Assembly (NCBI RefSeq): GCF_001899075.1
Contig: NZ_MKVA01000009.1
Location: forward strand, 186,001 to 250,000
From: Devosia sp. 67-54
GTDB taxonomy: Bacteria > Pseudomonadota > Alphaproteobacteria > Rhizobiales > Devosiaceae
Direction of reading: 5' to 3'
Length of the DNA stretch: 64,000 bases
A model generated the notes under the pieces. That model was not told the DNA's origin. It did no database searches and saw nothing but the letters and a program-made list of their open reading frames with translations. The translations under genes and the position numbers were made by a program. Below, piece after piece: positions 25,374 to 34,546 of the stretch (its first letter is position 1; the number at the start of each line of letters is the position of its first letter).

Positions 25374-26645
25374 CTAGTCCGCAAGACGTTCGACGGCGCT
25401 GTCGAGCGTGGCGATCTCGCCGGCCACGTCGGCGCCCTTGATCACCGCCTGCATCGCCTTCGACAGGGCATCGTACATTCCTGTCGCCTGCACGTCCCGA
25501 ATCGGCAGCGGATTGGCGTTCTTGAGAATGGCGGCGAACGCCTGGACATAGGGGTCTTGGCCCATCTTCCCGGCGCCGATCAGGTCGGTCCGGCCGGTGG
25601 TCAACTGATTCGACGTCTCGTAGAAATACTCCACCGCCTGCGGGTCGCTGATGATGAAGTCGACGAAGGCGGCCGCGGCAGGATTGTCGGCACCCTTCTT
25701 GGTCAGCACCAGCATATTCGAGTTGTCGAGATCGCGTGGACTCTTCCCGTCGGACGCGGGCATGTTGGCCATCCACACATCGGCGTCCTTGCCCACCTTG
25801 AGTGCCCCGCCCGAAATATTGGCCACGATGCCGCCGATCCACGGGCCCTCGAAGATGAAGCCGGCGCGGCCCTGTGCGAACAGATTGCGGGACTGCTGGA
25901 TATCGGCGAACTCGGGCGCGCAGCCCTTGCCGATCACGTCATGCAGCCAGGTGAGCGTCGACTTCGTGGCATCGGTGTCGAAATTGACCTTGCCGCCCGC
26001 ATCGACGACATCGCCGCCCTGCGCCCAGATGATCGGCAGCGTCCACAATCCGCTTGCCGGCTGCTGTGCCGTGCGTAGCGCCACGCCATAGACCTTGCCG
26101 CCATTCTTGTCGCCCAGCGCACAGATGGCATCGACGGCCGAGGTGAACTCCTGCCAGGTCTGCGGTGGATGGTCCGGGTCGAGCCCGGCCTCCTTCATCA
26201 GCGTGCGGTTGTAGACCATCGCGATCGGCCCCGGAATCCACGGTACCGCCACCAGGCTGCCGTCGAAGGTCATGGCGTCGCGATAGCCCTGCGGGATGTT
26301 GTCGAGCGTGGTCTTGGGCAGCTTGTCGCTGAGGTTGGTCAAAGCGCTCATGCCGTTGAGCTGCGACACCCAGCCCGGATTGACCTGGACGATGTCCGGC
26401 GACTGGCCGCCATTGATCGCCACCACCGCCTGGTTGAGCGTCTGCTCATTGGGAGTGCCGATGTATTTGACCGTCATTCCCGGATGCGACTTTTCGAAGG
26501 ACGAGACGATGTTGTCCCAGCCCTTCTTTTGAAAGTCGAACAGGCCGACCCAGCCCATGAAGCTCACTTCTTGCGCCAGCGCGCTGCCTGCCGAAAGCGC
26601 CAGGAACGCCGTGGCGGCAAGCGTTAGTCTCCTTACCTCATGCAT
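25374..26645 (-). CDS. Extracellular sugar-type solute-binding protein (cluster 2)
   Basis: 423 residues from ATG 26645, preceded by AGGAGGAAG. Sec signal peptide ends at about SALAQ (residue 24). Family 1 binding-protein features: FEKSHPGMTVKYIGTPNE, GQSPDIVQVNPGW, GAGKMGQDP. It is the third gene of cluster 2, after both permeases, an order unlike clusters 1, 3 and 4, where it comes before them. Ligand unknown. Confidence 0.88.
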   Translation of the reverse strand: MHEVRRLTLAATAFLALSAGSALAQEVSFMGWVGLFDFQKKGWDNIVSSFEKSHPGMTVKYIGTPNEQTLNQAVVAINGGQSPDIVQVNPGWVSQLNGMSALTNLSDKLPKTTLDNIPQGYRDAMTFDGSLVAVPWIPGPIAMVYNRTLMKEAGLDPDHPPQTWQEFTSAVDAICALGDKNGGKVYGVALRTAQQPASGLWTLPIIWAQGGDVVDAGGKVNFDTDATKSTLTWLHDVIGKGCAPEFADIQQSRNLFAQGRAGFIFEGPWIGGIVANISGGALKVGKDADVWMANMPASDGKSPRDLDNSNMLVLTKKGADNPAAAAFVDFIISDPQAVEYFYETSNQLTTGRTDLIGAGKMGQDPYVQAFAAILKNANPLPIRDVQATGMYDALSKAMQAVIKGADVAGEIATLDSAVERLAD

Positions 26646-26671
26646 GCTCTTCCTCCTCTTGAAGCACGAAA

Positions 26672-27523
26672 TCAGCTCTTGACGGCACCGGCGGTGACGC
26701 CCTCTACGAAATTTTTCTGGAACGCGAGAAACAGCACGAGAATGGGCACCGTGGCGGTCGCCGCGACGGCCATCATCTGCGGCCATTGATACTGGAATTC
26801 CTGCAGGAACAGCAGCGTGATGCCAGCCGGCAGCGGCCGCATGTCGCTCGACGTGGTGAAGGTCAGTCCGAATGTAAACTCGTTCCAGGACGTCACGAAA
26901 ACGTAGATGGCTGCGGCTGTGAAGCCCGGGCGCATCATCGGCAGCACGACGAGCCAGATGATCCTGAGCACACCTGCGCCATCGACATAGGCCGCCTCCT
27001 CGACCTCGACTGGCAGACTTTCGGCAAAGCCCTTGAGCAGCCAGATGACCACCGGCAGCGTCAGGATCACATGTCCCACCACCACGGCCGGATAAGTGTC
27101 GATCAGTCCAAGCCGCGACAGCAGCAGGTACAGCGTGATCATCAGCAGCGGCAGCGGGAAAGCCAGCGAGCCGAGAAAGAACAGCAGCACCAGATTGGTC
27201 GCCCAGTGCTGCAACCGCACGATCGCGTAGGCGGCGCACGCGCCAATCGCGGTGCTCACCACCGCAGTCAGCGCCGCGATCAGGATGCTGTTGAAAAAGA
27301 ACCGCAGCATCGTCGGGGTGAAGGCGTCGGCGAAGGGCTCCACCGTCGGCTGCCGCGGCCACCAGGTCGGCGGTACCATGAACACCTCGCCGCGGCTCTT
27401 GAACGCCGTCGCCAGGAGCCAGGCGAGCGGAAACAGCAGCACGATGAGACTGACCGCCATCACCACATAACTCGCGATGCGGGAGGCGTGCAGACGGCGA
27501 TCGATATGGGAAAGCTCGGTCAT
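26672..27523 (-). CDS. Sugar-type ABC transporter permease, MalG family (cluster 2)
   Basis: 283 residues with six predicted membrane helices; EAA loop PVEVEEAAYVDGAGVLRIIWLVVLPMMRPG, in which Tyr replaces the common Arg. Ends NFVEGVTAGAVKS. The start at 27523 is 8 bp after the stop of the MalF-type partner. A long in-frame extension upstream is the shadow of the neighbouring gene. Confidence 0.87.
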   Translation of the reverse strand: MTELSHIDRRLHASRIASYVVMAVSLIVLLFPLAWLLATAFKSRGEVFMVPPTWWPRQPTVEPFADAFTPTMLRFFFNSILIAALTAVVSTAIGACAAYAIVRLQHWATNLVLLFFLGSLAFPLPLLMITLYLLLSRLGLIDTYPAVVVGHVILTLPVVIWLLKGFAESLPVEVEEAAYVDGAGVLRIIWLVVLPMMRPGFTAAAIYVFVTSWNEFTFGLTFTTSSDMRPLPAGITLLFLQEFQYQWPQMMAVAATATVPILVLFLAFQKNFVEGVTAGAVKS

Positions 27524-27531
27524 TGCTCCGC

Positions 27532-28413
27532 CTATTGGTACCGTCGACGGGTAAGCCGCACTGCAACGAGCGCAATCAGCGACAGCAGGATGAGCCAGAG
27601 CGTGCCGGCGCTCGCCGCAAGGCCATAGTCCCACTGCTGAAACGCCAGTTTGTAAGTGTAGAGGCTGAGCGTGGTGGTGGCGTTGACCGGCCCGCCCTGC
27701 GTCAGGATCCACGGTAGGGTGATTTCCTGGAACAGCTTCACCAGTTGCAGCAGCGCCAGCGTCACCAGCATCGGGCGCAGGATCGGCAACGTAATGCGGA
27801 GGAAGCGCTGCATCGGCGCCGCCCCGTCCACCGCGGCGGCCTCGAGAATCTCTGCAGGAATCGTCTGCAGCGCGGCGAGCGATACCACCATCATGAACGG
27901 AATCATGCGCCAGGCGAAGCCGAGGATGATGACGACACGCGCCGTGGTGGTGTCGGCGAACCAGTTGACCGGCGCCCTGATGAGCCCGACATCCATCAGC
28001 AGATAGTTCACCACCCCGTAGTCGGCATTGAAAATCCACCCCCAGAGGATGGCGACGGATATCCACGGCACGATCCAGATCTGGAAGATGCCGGCCCGGA
28101 ACAGCGCCACTCCGGGCAGCTTCCTGTTGACCAGCAGCGCCAGCGCCAGGCCCACCGCCGTCGAGAGCGCGATGGCCCCGCCGACGATCACGATCGTGTT
28201 GAAGATGACCGTCCAGAATTCGGAGGTAGACAGAAGGTAGGTGTAGTTGGCGAGCCCGACGAACTTCGCCTTCGGCCGGAGCGCCGAGGCGTTGGTGAGG
28301 CTCAGCCACAGCCCATTGCCGAGCGGATAAACCAGAAACGCTGCCGCGAACAGCAGCGCCGGCATCAGCAGCAGCAGGGCCGCCAGGCGATGTTGCCGGA
28401 AGACGTAGCTCAT
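27532..28413 (-). CDS. Sugar-type ABC transporter permease, MalF family (cluster 2)
   Basis: 293 residues; N-terminal helix LAALLLLMPALLFAAAFLVYP and EAA loop PAEILEAAAVDGAAPMQRFLRITLPILRPM. First gene of cluster 2, divergent from a LacI gene across 152 bp that contain a probable operator. No ATPase gene in this cluster. Confidence 0.87.
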   Translation of the reverse strand: MSYVFRQHRLAALLLLMPALLFAAAFLVYPLGNGLWLSLTNASALRPKAKFVGLANYTYLLSTSEFWTVIFNTIVIVGGAIALSTAVGLALALLVNRKLPGVALFRAGIFQIWIVPWISVAILWGWIFNADYGVVNYLLMDVGLIRAPVNWFADTTTARVVIILGFAWRMIPFMMVVSLAALQTIPAEILEAAAVDGAAPMQRFLRITLPILRPMLVTLALLQLVKLFQEITLPWILTQGGPVNATTTLSLYTYKLAFQQWDYGLAASAGTLWLILLSLIALVAVRLTRRRYQ

Positions 28414-28493
28414 CGCACCGATCGGGCGCCGGGGCGGCTACACTTGCGCCCGCAGACTGCAGGCTCGTTCCACAACCGCATAACCCCTCCCCA

Positions 28494-28513
28494 AAGTTAT
28501 ATCGTTGTTACTT
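28494..28513. promoter_or_regulatory. Candidate LacI-family operator between cluster 2 and its regulator
   Basis: AAGTTATATCGTTGTTACTT has the central CG and the imperfect two-fold symmetry (7 of 10 pairs) typical of LacI-family sites. It lies in the divergent gap, 81 bp from the permease start and 53 bp from the regulator start, so one bound protein could control both directions. Confidence 0.45.
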
Positions 28514-28565
28514 TTTTAAAGCATGGCGCGATCGACTAGTCAATGCAATCGGCTTCCGCCACAAT

Positions 28566-29588
28566 ATGGTGATGAGCCCCACCCGTCCGACGATCCACGA
28601 CGTGGCCAAGGCGGCGGGGATGTCCACCCTCACCGTCTCGCGCGTGATCAACGACCATCCCTCGATCAAGCACTCGACACGGGAGCGCGTGGAGCGGGCC
28701 ATGCGCCAGCTCAATTACGAGCCCAACGCGGCCGCGCAGAATGTGCGCCGCGGCTCGTCGCGGACCATCGGCTTTCTGATGCCCGATTTCGCGCATGGGG
28801 TGAGCGCGACGGTGGCCCAGAACGTCGAACGCGTGCTTGCCAGCGAGGGTTACACCGTCATCCTCGCCTGCTCGCATTTCGACCCGGCGGCCGAGGAGCG
28901 CGCCCTGCGCAGCTTCCAGCGCAACCGCATCGAAGCGGTGCTGCTCAAGACCTGCGACGAAAGCGATCCGGGCATCATCGAGCGCGTCGCGGCGATGGAC
29001 TGCCCGGTCGTGCTGGTCGATCGAGACTTGCCAGTGGAGGTCGACAGCGTCGTCATCGACCACGCCAAGGCAATGCAGGGCGCGGTGCAATATCTTGCGG
29101 CGCTCGGGCACAAGCGGATCGCCCTGGTCGCACCGAGCGCCAAGATGCGCCCCGGCCGCGAGCGCATTGCCGGCTTCAAGCGGGGCCTGCGCGCCTCCAG
29201 GCTGCTGCGCGCCGACTCACCGATCCTCGACGGGGGAACGTCCGAGGACTACGCGCGGCAGGTCATCATGGAACTGCTCCGCGGCCGCAGCCGGCCGACA
29301 GCCCTGATCGCCGGGGGCAATCAGATTCTCTATGGCGCGCTCGAAGCGCTGAAGCATCTCGGCCTCAAATATCCGCGCGACATTTCATTGCTCGGCGCCG
29401 ACCACCCGGCTCTGGGCCGTGTCTCCTCCCCGGAAATCACCATGATCGACCGCCTGCCCGGACAGCTTGCCGAAGCCGCCGCCCGCACCCTGCTCCACCA
29501 CCTGCGCACTCCCGGCTCCGCCCCGCAGCGCGTCGTTCTGGAAGGACGCTTCATCGAGGGCCAATCATGCGACGTTGCACGAGGATAA
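28566..29588 (+). CDS. LacI-family transcriptional regulator (cluster 2)
   Basis: 340 residues. N-terminal helix-turn-helix TIHDVAKAAGMSTLTVSRVIND with hinge helix NAAAQNVRRGSSRTIG, followed by a sugar-binding-protein-like domain. Divergent from the cluster 2 permease gene, so it probably represses that operon until the imported sugar or its product binds. A second ATG at 28572 is possible. Convergent with the sulfatase at 29713. Confidence 0.9.
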   Translation: MVMSPTRPTIHDVAKAAGMSTLTVSRVINDHPSIKHSTRERVERAMRQLNYEPNAAAQNVRRGSSRTIGFLMPDFAHGVSATVAQNVERVLASEGYTVILACSHFDPAAEERALRSFQRNRIEAVLLKTCDESDPGIIERVAAMDCPVVLVDRDLPVEVDSVVIDHAKAMQGAVQYLAALGHKRIALVAPSAKMRPGRERIAGFKRGLRASRLLRADSPILDGGTSEDYARQVIMELLRGRSRPTALIAGGNQILYGALEALKHLGLKYPRDISLLGADHPALGRVSSPEITMIDRLPGQLAEAAARTLLHHLRTPGSAPQRVVLEGRFIEGQSCDVARG

Positions 29589-29712
29589 CGCGAAGTCGAC
29601 GCCGGATTGAAATATCCGAGCGCTGACCGGCGTTCGACGCGCAGCGCATCTTCCGTGCGGGGCGCGCTAGACGCGACATGCGACCGGGTGCTTGTTGATG
29701 TCGCAAGTGCTT

Positions 29713-31197
29713 CTAACTCAGCCGCAATCGTGCAAACAGCTCCGTCGGGGCACCGTAGCCCGCGAGCGTGTCGCGCATCAGGGCGCGCATTCGCGCCGCG
29801 TGCTCAGGATGCTCGGCGACGACGTTGCGCTGCTGGAGCGGGTCTTCGCTGCGATGGTAGAGCAGCGGCTCGCTATCGAGCGCGCGGCGGTCGCCCGGAC
29901 CGTCCGGCGATACCGGGATTTTCCATTGCGGCAGCTTGACGCCGGGGATGAAATAGCCGTGCTCGGCAGGGATGTCGCCGGCGAGTGTCGTCGGCATCAT
30001 GGTCGAATAGGCGTAGAGCGGCATCTCGCGGTCGGGCGGCAGGATCAGCGTCCACTCTCCGTCGGTGCAGCACATGCCCTGCCCGAAGGTGCCGTAGATC
30101 ACCGCGTCGCGCCCGTCGCCGCTGCGCAGCGTCGGCACGAAGGAACGCGAATGCGTGGGAGCCGGCGCCGATGTGCCGCCAAGCTCGAGCAGCGAGGCGA
30201 AGAGATCGACGGTGCTCGTCAGCCCCGTGACCGCCCGCCCCTCCCCGGGCAGGTCGGGGTGCCACACCAGCAGCGGAATGTTGGCGTGGCTGTCGAAATG
30301 CGGGAACTGCTTGCCGAAGCCGCCGCGCTCGCCGAGATCGTGCCCGTGATCGGTAGTGACGATCACTGCCGTGTCGTCCCACAATTTCTGCGCGTCCAGC
30401 GTGTCGAGCAGCCGCCCGAACCAGTGGTCCACCATGGTGAGCTTGCCGCCATATTGCGAGCGCACATAGGCGATCTCTTCGGGGCTGGCGCTGGCGAAGA
30501 ACTCGGCCTGCTTCGCCGCGTCCTGATAGGGCGGCCAGAGCGTGAAGCGGTCGCGCAGCGCCGCGTCGCCATACATCGACGCATAGGGTTCGGGCACGTG
30601 GAACGGCTCATGCACGTCGAAGGATTCGACCTGGAGGAAAAACGGCCGCTCGGCCTTGCGGGCACCGAGCCACTCGCTTGCCGCCGAAAACACCTTGGCG
30701 GGGAAGAAATCCTCTTCGCCATCGAACTCGGCAACGTTGGAGAAATAGCGCCGGCCATACTCGGGTCGCCAGCGCTCGATGTTCCGCACCCATTGCGGCA
30801 ACTCGTTTTCGGCCAGTTGCGGCTTCCAGAAATCGAGCTCGTGCCCGCGGACGAACTCGGCGCTCTGGAAGCTCTGCACGTAGCCGTTCGCCGATTCCTC
30901 CCAATAGTGATAATGGTCGGTGACGATGGCCGTCTGGTAACCCGCCTGCTCCAGCAGCTTGGGCAGGCGCAGGTCGAACGGCTCCAGCGGCCCCCAGGGC
31001 CGCCACTGCATGCCGCTGAACCCGGCGAAGATCTCGCGACGTGCCGGCATGCAGGGCAGACTGCCGACGAAATGATTGTCGAAGCGCCAGGCGCGCCGGG
31101 CGAAGCGCATGAGGTTCGGCGTTGCGAACTCGCTGCCGCCATAGGCTTCGAGCGCGCTGCGGTTCACGCTGTCAATAAGCACCAGAATGATGTTCAT
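29713..31197 (-). CDS. Cytoplasmic type I sulfatase (cluster 3)
   Basis: 494 residues; NIILVLIDSVNRSALEAYGG metal site, CxPxR as C49-M-P-A-R53, second metal site TTDHGHDLGERGGFGKQ. Close in the active-site region to the enzymes at 6562 and 43144. No signal peptide. Last gene of cluster 3, starting 25 bp after the MalG-type permease. The C-terminal ends with LMRDTLAGYGAPTELFARLRL, similar to the other two, where APPE-F/LYAR occurs. Sulfate ester cleavage is likely but phosphodiester activity is possible. Confidence 0.85.
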   Translation of the reverse strand: MNIILVLIDSVNRSALEAYGGSEFATPNLMRFARRAWRFDNHFVGSLPCMPARREIFAGFSGMQWRPWGPLEPFDLRLPKLLEQAGYQTAIVTDHYHYWEESANGYVQSFQSAEFVRGHELDFWKPQLAENELPQWVRNIERWRPEYGRRYFSNVAEFDGEEDFFPAKVFSAASEWLGARKAERPFFLQVESFDVHEPFHVPEPYASMYGDAALRDRFTLWPPYQDAAKQAEFFASASPEEIAYVRSQYGGKLTMVDHWFGRLLDTLDAQKLWDDTAVIVTTDHGHDLGERGGFGKQFPHFDSHANIPLLVWHPDLPGEGRAVTGLTSTVDLFASLLELGGTSAPAPTHSRSFVPTLRSGDGRDAVIYGTFGQGMCCTDGEWTLILPPDREMPLYAYSTMMPTTLAGDIPAEHGYFIPGVKLPQWKIPVSPDGPGDRRALDSEPLLYHRSEDPLQQRNVVAEHPEHAARMRALMRDTLAGYGAPTELFARLRLS

Positions 31198-31222
31198 GTT
31201 TGGCTCGGCGTAGGTGTGGGCG

Positions 31223-32077
31223 CTACTGCTTGACCGAGCCGGCGGTCAGGTCGGACACCAGCTTCTTTTGCAGCAGCATGAACAGGATGAGGGTGGGCAG
31301 GGTAGTGATCACCGAGGCGGTCATCACCAGATTCCATTGCGTGGTGTATTCGCCGAAAAAGCTCGCGAGCCCCACCGGCACGGTCTTGTTCTCGTCCGAG
31401 GTCATCAGCGTCAGGGCGAACAGGAACTCGTCCCAGGCCGCGACGAACGCATAGACGGCGACCGTCACCACCCCCGGCCAGGCGACCGGCAGGATCACCC
31501 GGAAGATGACCTGCAGCGTCGAGGCGCCGTCGATGCGCGCCGCCTCGTCGAGCTCGACCGGAATGGTGTCGAGATAGCCCAGCAGCAGATAGATGGCGAA
31601 GGGCAGGTTGATGGCGATGTAGGAGACGATGAGGCTGAGGAAATTGTTGACCAGCCCCAGGCTGAAGAACATCGCATAGAGCGGCGTGATCAGGATGACG
31701 AAGGGGAAAAGCTGCGTGCAGATCACCAGCACCAGCAGCACCTGGCGCAGCCGGAAGCGGCGATAGCGCGAAAAGCCGTAGGCGGCGACGAGCGCGATGA
31801 CCACGGCGAAGAAGGTCGCCGTGATGCAGACGAAAAAGCTGTTGCGCAGATAGGTCGGAAAGGGCGAGCCCGAGAGCAGCTTGGCGTAGTTGTCGGTGGT
31901 GATCGTGGTGATCAGCCGGAAGGTGCGGGTGAAGATCTCCGAATCCGGCCGGAACGAGATGATCACGACCCACAGGAACGGAAAGGCAAGCAGCAGCAGC
32001 AGCGCCAGCCCGATAACCACCACCGCGAGGTCCTTGGCGAAGCGCGCCGAAGGCGAGGTGCCGACATCGACGCTCAT
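31223..32077 (-). CDS. Sugar-type ABC transporter permease, MalG family (cluster 3)
   Basis: 284 residues, six helices; EAA loop PVELDEAARIDGASTLQVIFRVILPVAWPG; ends KLVSDLTAGSVKQ. The start (32075-32077) overlaps the upstream permease stop as ATGA. A longer open frame upstream is a shadow of that permease. Confidence 0.88.
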   Translation of the reverse strand: MSVDVGTSPSARFAKDLAVVVIGLALLLLLAFPFLWVVIISFRPDSEIFTRTFRLITTITTDNYAKLLSGSPFPTYLRNSFFVCITATFFAVVIALVAAYGFSRYRRFRLRQVLLVLVICTQLFPFVILITPLYAMFFSLGLVNNFLSLIVSYIAINLPFAIYLLLGYLDTIPVELDEAARIDGASTLQVIFRVILPVAWPGVVTVAVYAFVAAWDEFLFALTLMTSDENKTVPVGLASFFGEYTTQWNLVMTASVITTLPTLILFMLLQKKLVSDLTAGSVKQ

Positions 32078-33030
32078 CGCACACCATCCCGCTCGCGGAA
32101 CACCACGAGGAAGTAGATCAGCGCAAAGGCGAACATGATGACACTCATCACCACGCCGATGGCCGCCCCCGAGCCCATGCGGTAGTCGACGAAGGAGGCG
32201 GTATACATCTGCGTCGCCAGCACCTGCGTGTAGTCGCCGGGACCGCCACGCGTCGCCAGCCACACATAGACGAAATTGTTGAAGGTCCAGATCGTGGTCA
32301 GCATGACGATTACCGCCGTGACCGGCCTGAGCAGCGGCAGCACCACCCTGGTCTGGATCTGCAATTCGCTGGCGCCGTCCATGCGCGCCGCCTCGCGCAG
32401 ATCGCTGGGGATCGATTGCAGCGCGGCGAGAAAAGTGATGACGACGAAGGGCAGCTCGCGCCAGATCAGCATGGTCTCGACTGCGCCCCAGACCGTGTTG
32501 GTCTTGGCGAGGAAGGGGATGCCCTGCTGGATGATGCCCAGCCCCACAAGGAGTTGGTTGACGACGCCGTAGCGCGCATCGAGCAGCCATTTCCAGGCCG
32601 CCACCGCCACCACCGGCGGCGTCACCCACGGAATGAGGACCAGCGAGCGCACCAGCCAGCCGAGCTTCCAGCGGCGGAACACGCTGGCGTTGAGCAGCAG
32701 CGCCAGCCCGAGGCCGAGCGCCAGACGCACTGCCACCGTGACGATGGTCAGCGGCAGCGCCGTGTTGAACAGCGCGTGGCCGGTGGCCGGGTCGGTGAGC
32801 ACCTCGACGAAATTGTCGAAGCCGACCCATTTGCCCTCGCGGCCGAGATCGAACAGGCTGAGCTGCTGAAAGCTCAGCGCGATGTTGTAGAGGGCCGGCC
32901 CGGCAAAGAAGATCGCCAGGATCGCCATCGCTGGCAGCACCAGCGCATAGGGCTCCAGCCGGTTGCGAGACCAGTACCGCGCCAGGGGGTCCCGTGGCGC
33001 GGTACGTGCGGTGGCGAGCGTCGTGGTCAT
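32074..33030 (-). CDS. Sugar-type ABC transporter permease, MalF family (cluster 3)
   Basis: 318 residues from ATG 33030 (MTTTLATART). First helix PYALVLPAMAILAIFFAGPAL and EAA loop PSDLREAARMDGASELQIQTRVVLPLLRPV. It lies 16 bp after the binding-protein stop, with no stem-loop in between, unlike the other clusters. No ATPase gene in this cluster. Confidence 0.88.
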   Translation of the reverse strand: MTTTLATARTAPRDPLARYWSRNRLEPYALVLPAMAILAIFFAGPALYNIALSFQQLSLFDLGREGKWVGFDNFVEVLTDPATGHALFNTALPLTIVTVAVRLALGLGLALLLNASVFRRWKLGWLVRSLVLIPWVTPPVVAVAAWKWLLDARYGVVNQLLVGLGIIQQGIPFLAKTNTVWGAVETMLIWRELPFVVITFLAALQSIPSDLREAARMDGASELQIQTRVVLPLLRPVTAVIVMLTTIWTFNNFVYVWLATRGGPGDYTQVLATQMYTASFVDYRMGSGAAIGVVMSVIMFAFALIYFLVVFRERDGVR

Positions 33031-33046
33031 CCGCCTCAGCTCGTCC

Positions 33047-34333
33047 TCAGCCCTTGGCGGCCGCCTTGAGGCCGTCTTCGAGCTCCTTGATGACGTTGGC
33101 GGCGGCCTCGTCGGGCGAGCGCTGCCCGGAATAGACGGCACCGAACTCACGGTTGATCAGCGCGGTCATGGTCGAGACCTGCAACGGCGACGAGATATAG
33201 CGCTCGAAGGTCTGCGCCAGCGGCAGCATATCGACATAGCCCTGCTCGGCGGCCGGGAAGTTGAGGCTTGCCAACAGCGATTTCTGCGCCGGGTACTGGT
33301 TGTAGGTCTTGAACGTCTCGGGCCCGACCAGATAGCGCACAAACTCCCAGGCTTCCTTGGGATGCTTGGTGTTGGCGTTGATGCCGAGCGCGCGCCCGCC
33401 CAGATGCGAGATGCGCTTCACCGAGCCCTTCGGGATCGGCGCCGTCAGCAGCGGCTGCTCCGACTGGCCCTGCGCCGCGCGGAAGGTCTGCGGCGGGAAG
33501 AAGGTGATGGCGCAGTCGCCGCGCCCGAGGCCACCGACCAGTTCCGGGTCGCCCCAGGAATTGACCGTGATCAGGCTGTCGGGCGTCAGCCCGTTGGCGA
33601 AGTAAGCGTTGAAATAGGTCATCGCGCCGGCGATGTCGGCGGCGGTCACCCCCAATTTCCACACGCCGGGGCTGGTCTCCTCGAGCAGCGTCTTGCCGTT
33701 GCTCCACAGATAATAGTTGGCAAGGATCCACATGCCGCCGTCGGGCGCGCTGCCGGCGGGGAAGCAGAAGCCGTACTGGCCCTTGGCGGTGTCGGTCAGC
33801 GCCTTGGAGGCGGTGGCGAGGTCGTCCCAGCTGTCGGGGAAGCTCTTGATGCCGGCTGCCGCGAGCAGGTCCGGGCGATAGGCCATCGAGAAGGTGTCGG
33901 CCGACCAGGGCAGGCCGTAGATCTTGCCGTCGAGCGTAGCGAGGTCGGTGGCGAGGAAATCGCCGATGCCGGCGCCGGGCGGATCCGCGGCGATCAACGG
34001 GTCGAGATCGAGCACCAGCTTGGAGCGCGCCAGGTCGCGCGTCCACACGAAGGCCATTTGCTGCACGTCGGGACCGGCGCCGGCCGGCACCTCGCGCGCG
34101 AGCTGCGCCAGCGTATCGCCACCGCCCATGGTTTCTAGCTTCACCTGGATGTTCGGGTGGCTGGCGTTCCAGGCGTCCACCGCGGTGACCAGTCCGCCGA
34201 TCTCGGTAGGCGGATCGAACTGGCGGAAGGTCAGTTGCACCTTGTCCTGCGCCGAAGCGGCGCCGGCAAGGGCGAGTGTGGTGATCACGGTCGAGGCCAG
34301 CGCCAGCCCGTGCCAGGCGCGGAACAGTTTCAT
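33047..34333 (-). CDS. Extracellular sugar-type solute-binding protein (cluster 3)
   Basis: 428 residues, Sec signal peptide ending GAASAQ (about residue 29). Features of family 1 binding proteins: FRQFDPPTEIGGLVTAVDAWNASHPNIQVKLE, GPDVQQMAFVWTRDLA and KHPKEAWEFVRYLVGPE. First gene of cluster 3, divergent from a LysR gene across 213 bp with two inverted repeats. Ligand unknown. Confidence 0.88.
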   Translation of the reverse strand: MKLFRAWHGLALASTVITTLALAGAASAQDKVQLTFRQFDPPTEIGGLVTAVDAWNASHPNIQVKLETMGGGDTLAQLAREVPAGAGPDVQQMAFVWTRDLARSKLVLDLDPLIAADPPGAGIGDFLATDLATLDGKIYGLPWSADTFSMAYRPDLLAAAGIKSFPDSWDDLATASKALTDTAKGQYGFCFPAGSAPDGGMWILANYYLWSNGKTLLEETSPGVWKLGVTAADIAGAMTYFNAYFANGLTPDSLITVNSWGDPELVGGLGRGDCAITFFPPQTFRAAQGQSEQPLLTAPIPKGSVKRISHLGGRALGINANTKHPKEAWEFVRYLVGPETFKTYNQYPAQKSLLASLNFPAAEQGYVDMLPLAQTFERYISSPLQVSTMTALINREFGAVYSGQRSPDEAAANVIKELEDGLKAAAKG

Positions 34334-34412
34334 GGTCGATCCTCCAAAGAGCTTGAGCCCGTCGTTTTGCTGTTTGTGCCGATAGGGTCGCGAGCGCCCG
34401 CATTTGCTGCTC

Positions 34413-34444
34413 TATGCATAACTCGCATATCATCGACATGATAT
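34413..34444. promoter_or_regulatory. Double inverted repeat, probable LysR binding region for cluster 3
   Basis: TATGC-N7-GCATA (34413-34429) overlaps a perfect ATATCAT-CGAC-ATGATAT (34427-34444). Two adjacent dyads in a divergent promoter fit a LysR recognition plus activation site. They are 80 bp from the binding-protein start and about 100 bp from the regulator start. Confidence 0.6.
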
Positions 34445-34546
34445 CGGGCGGTCGTTGCCGCCGGATACGCGCCAGGCAAGCAGAAATTCAGCTCAACTCG
34501 CGCCATATCTGCGCCCATCCAGTGCATTGACGGCGGAAGGCGTCAA

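Noticed and set aside
26646-27575. Upstream extension of the cluster 2 binding-protein frame (733 codons in all)
   Set aside because: The extension is a shadow of the MalG-type permease; a signal peptide and AGGAGG fix the start at 26645.
29592-29640. Imperfect inverted repeat after the cluster 2 LacI gene
   Set aside because: About 11-bp arms with a bulge and a long loop, and no T-run; not enough for a terminator call.
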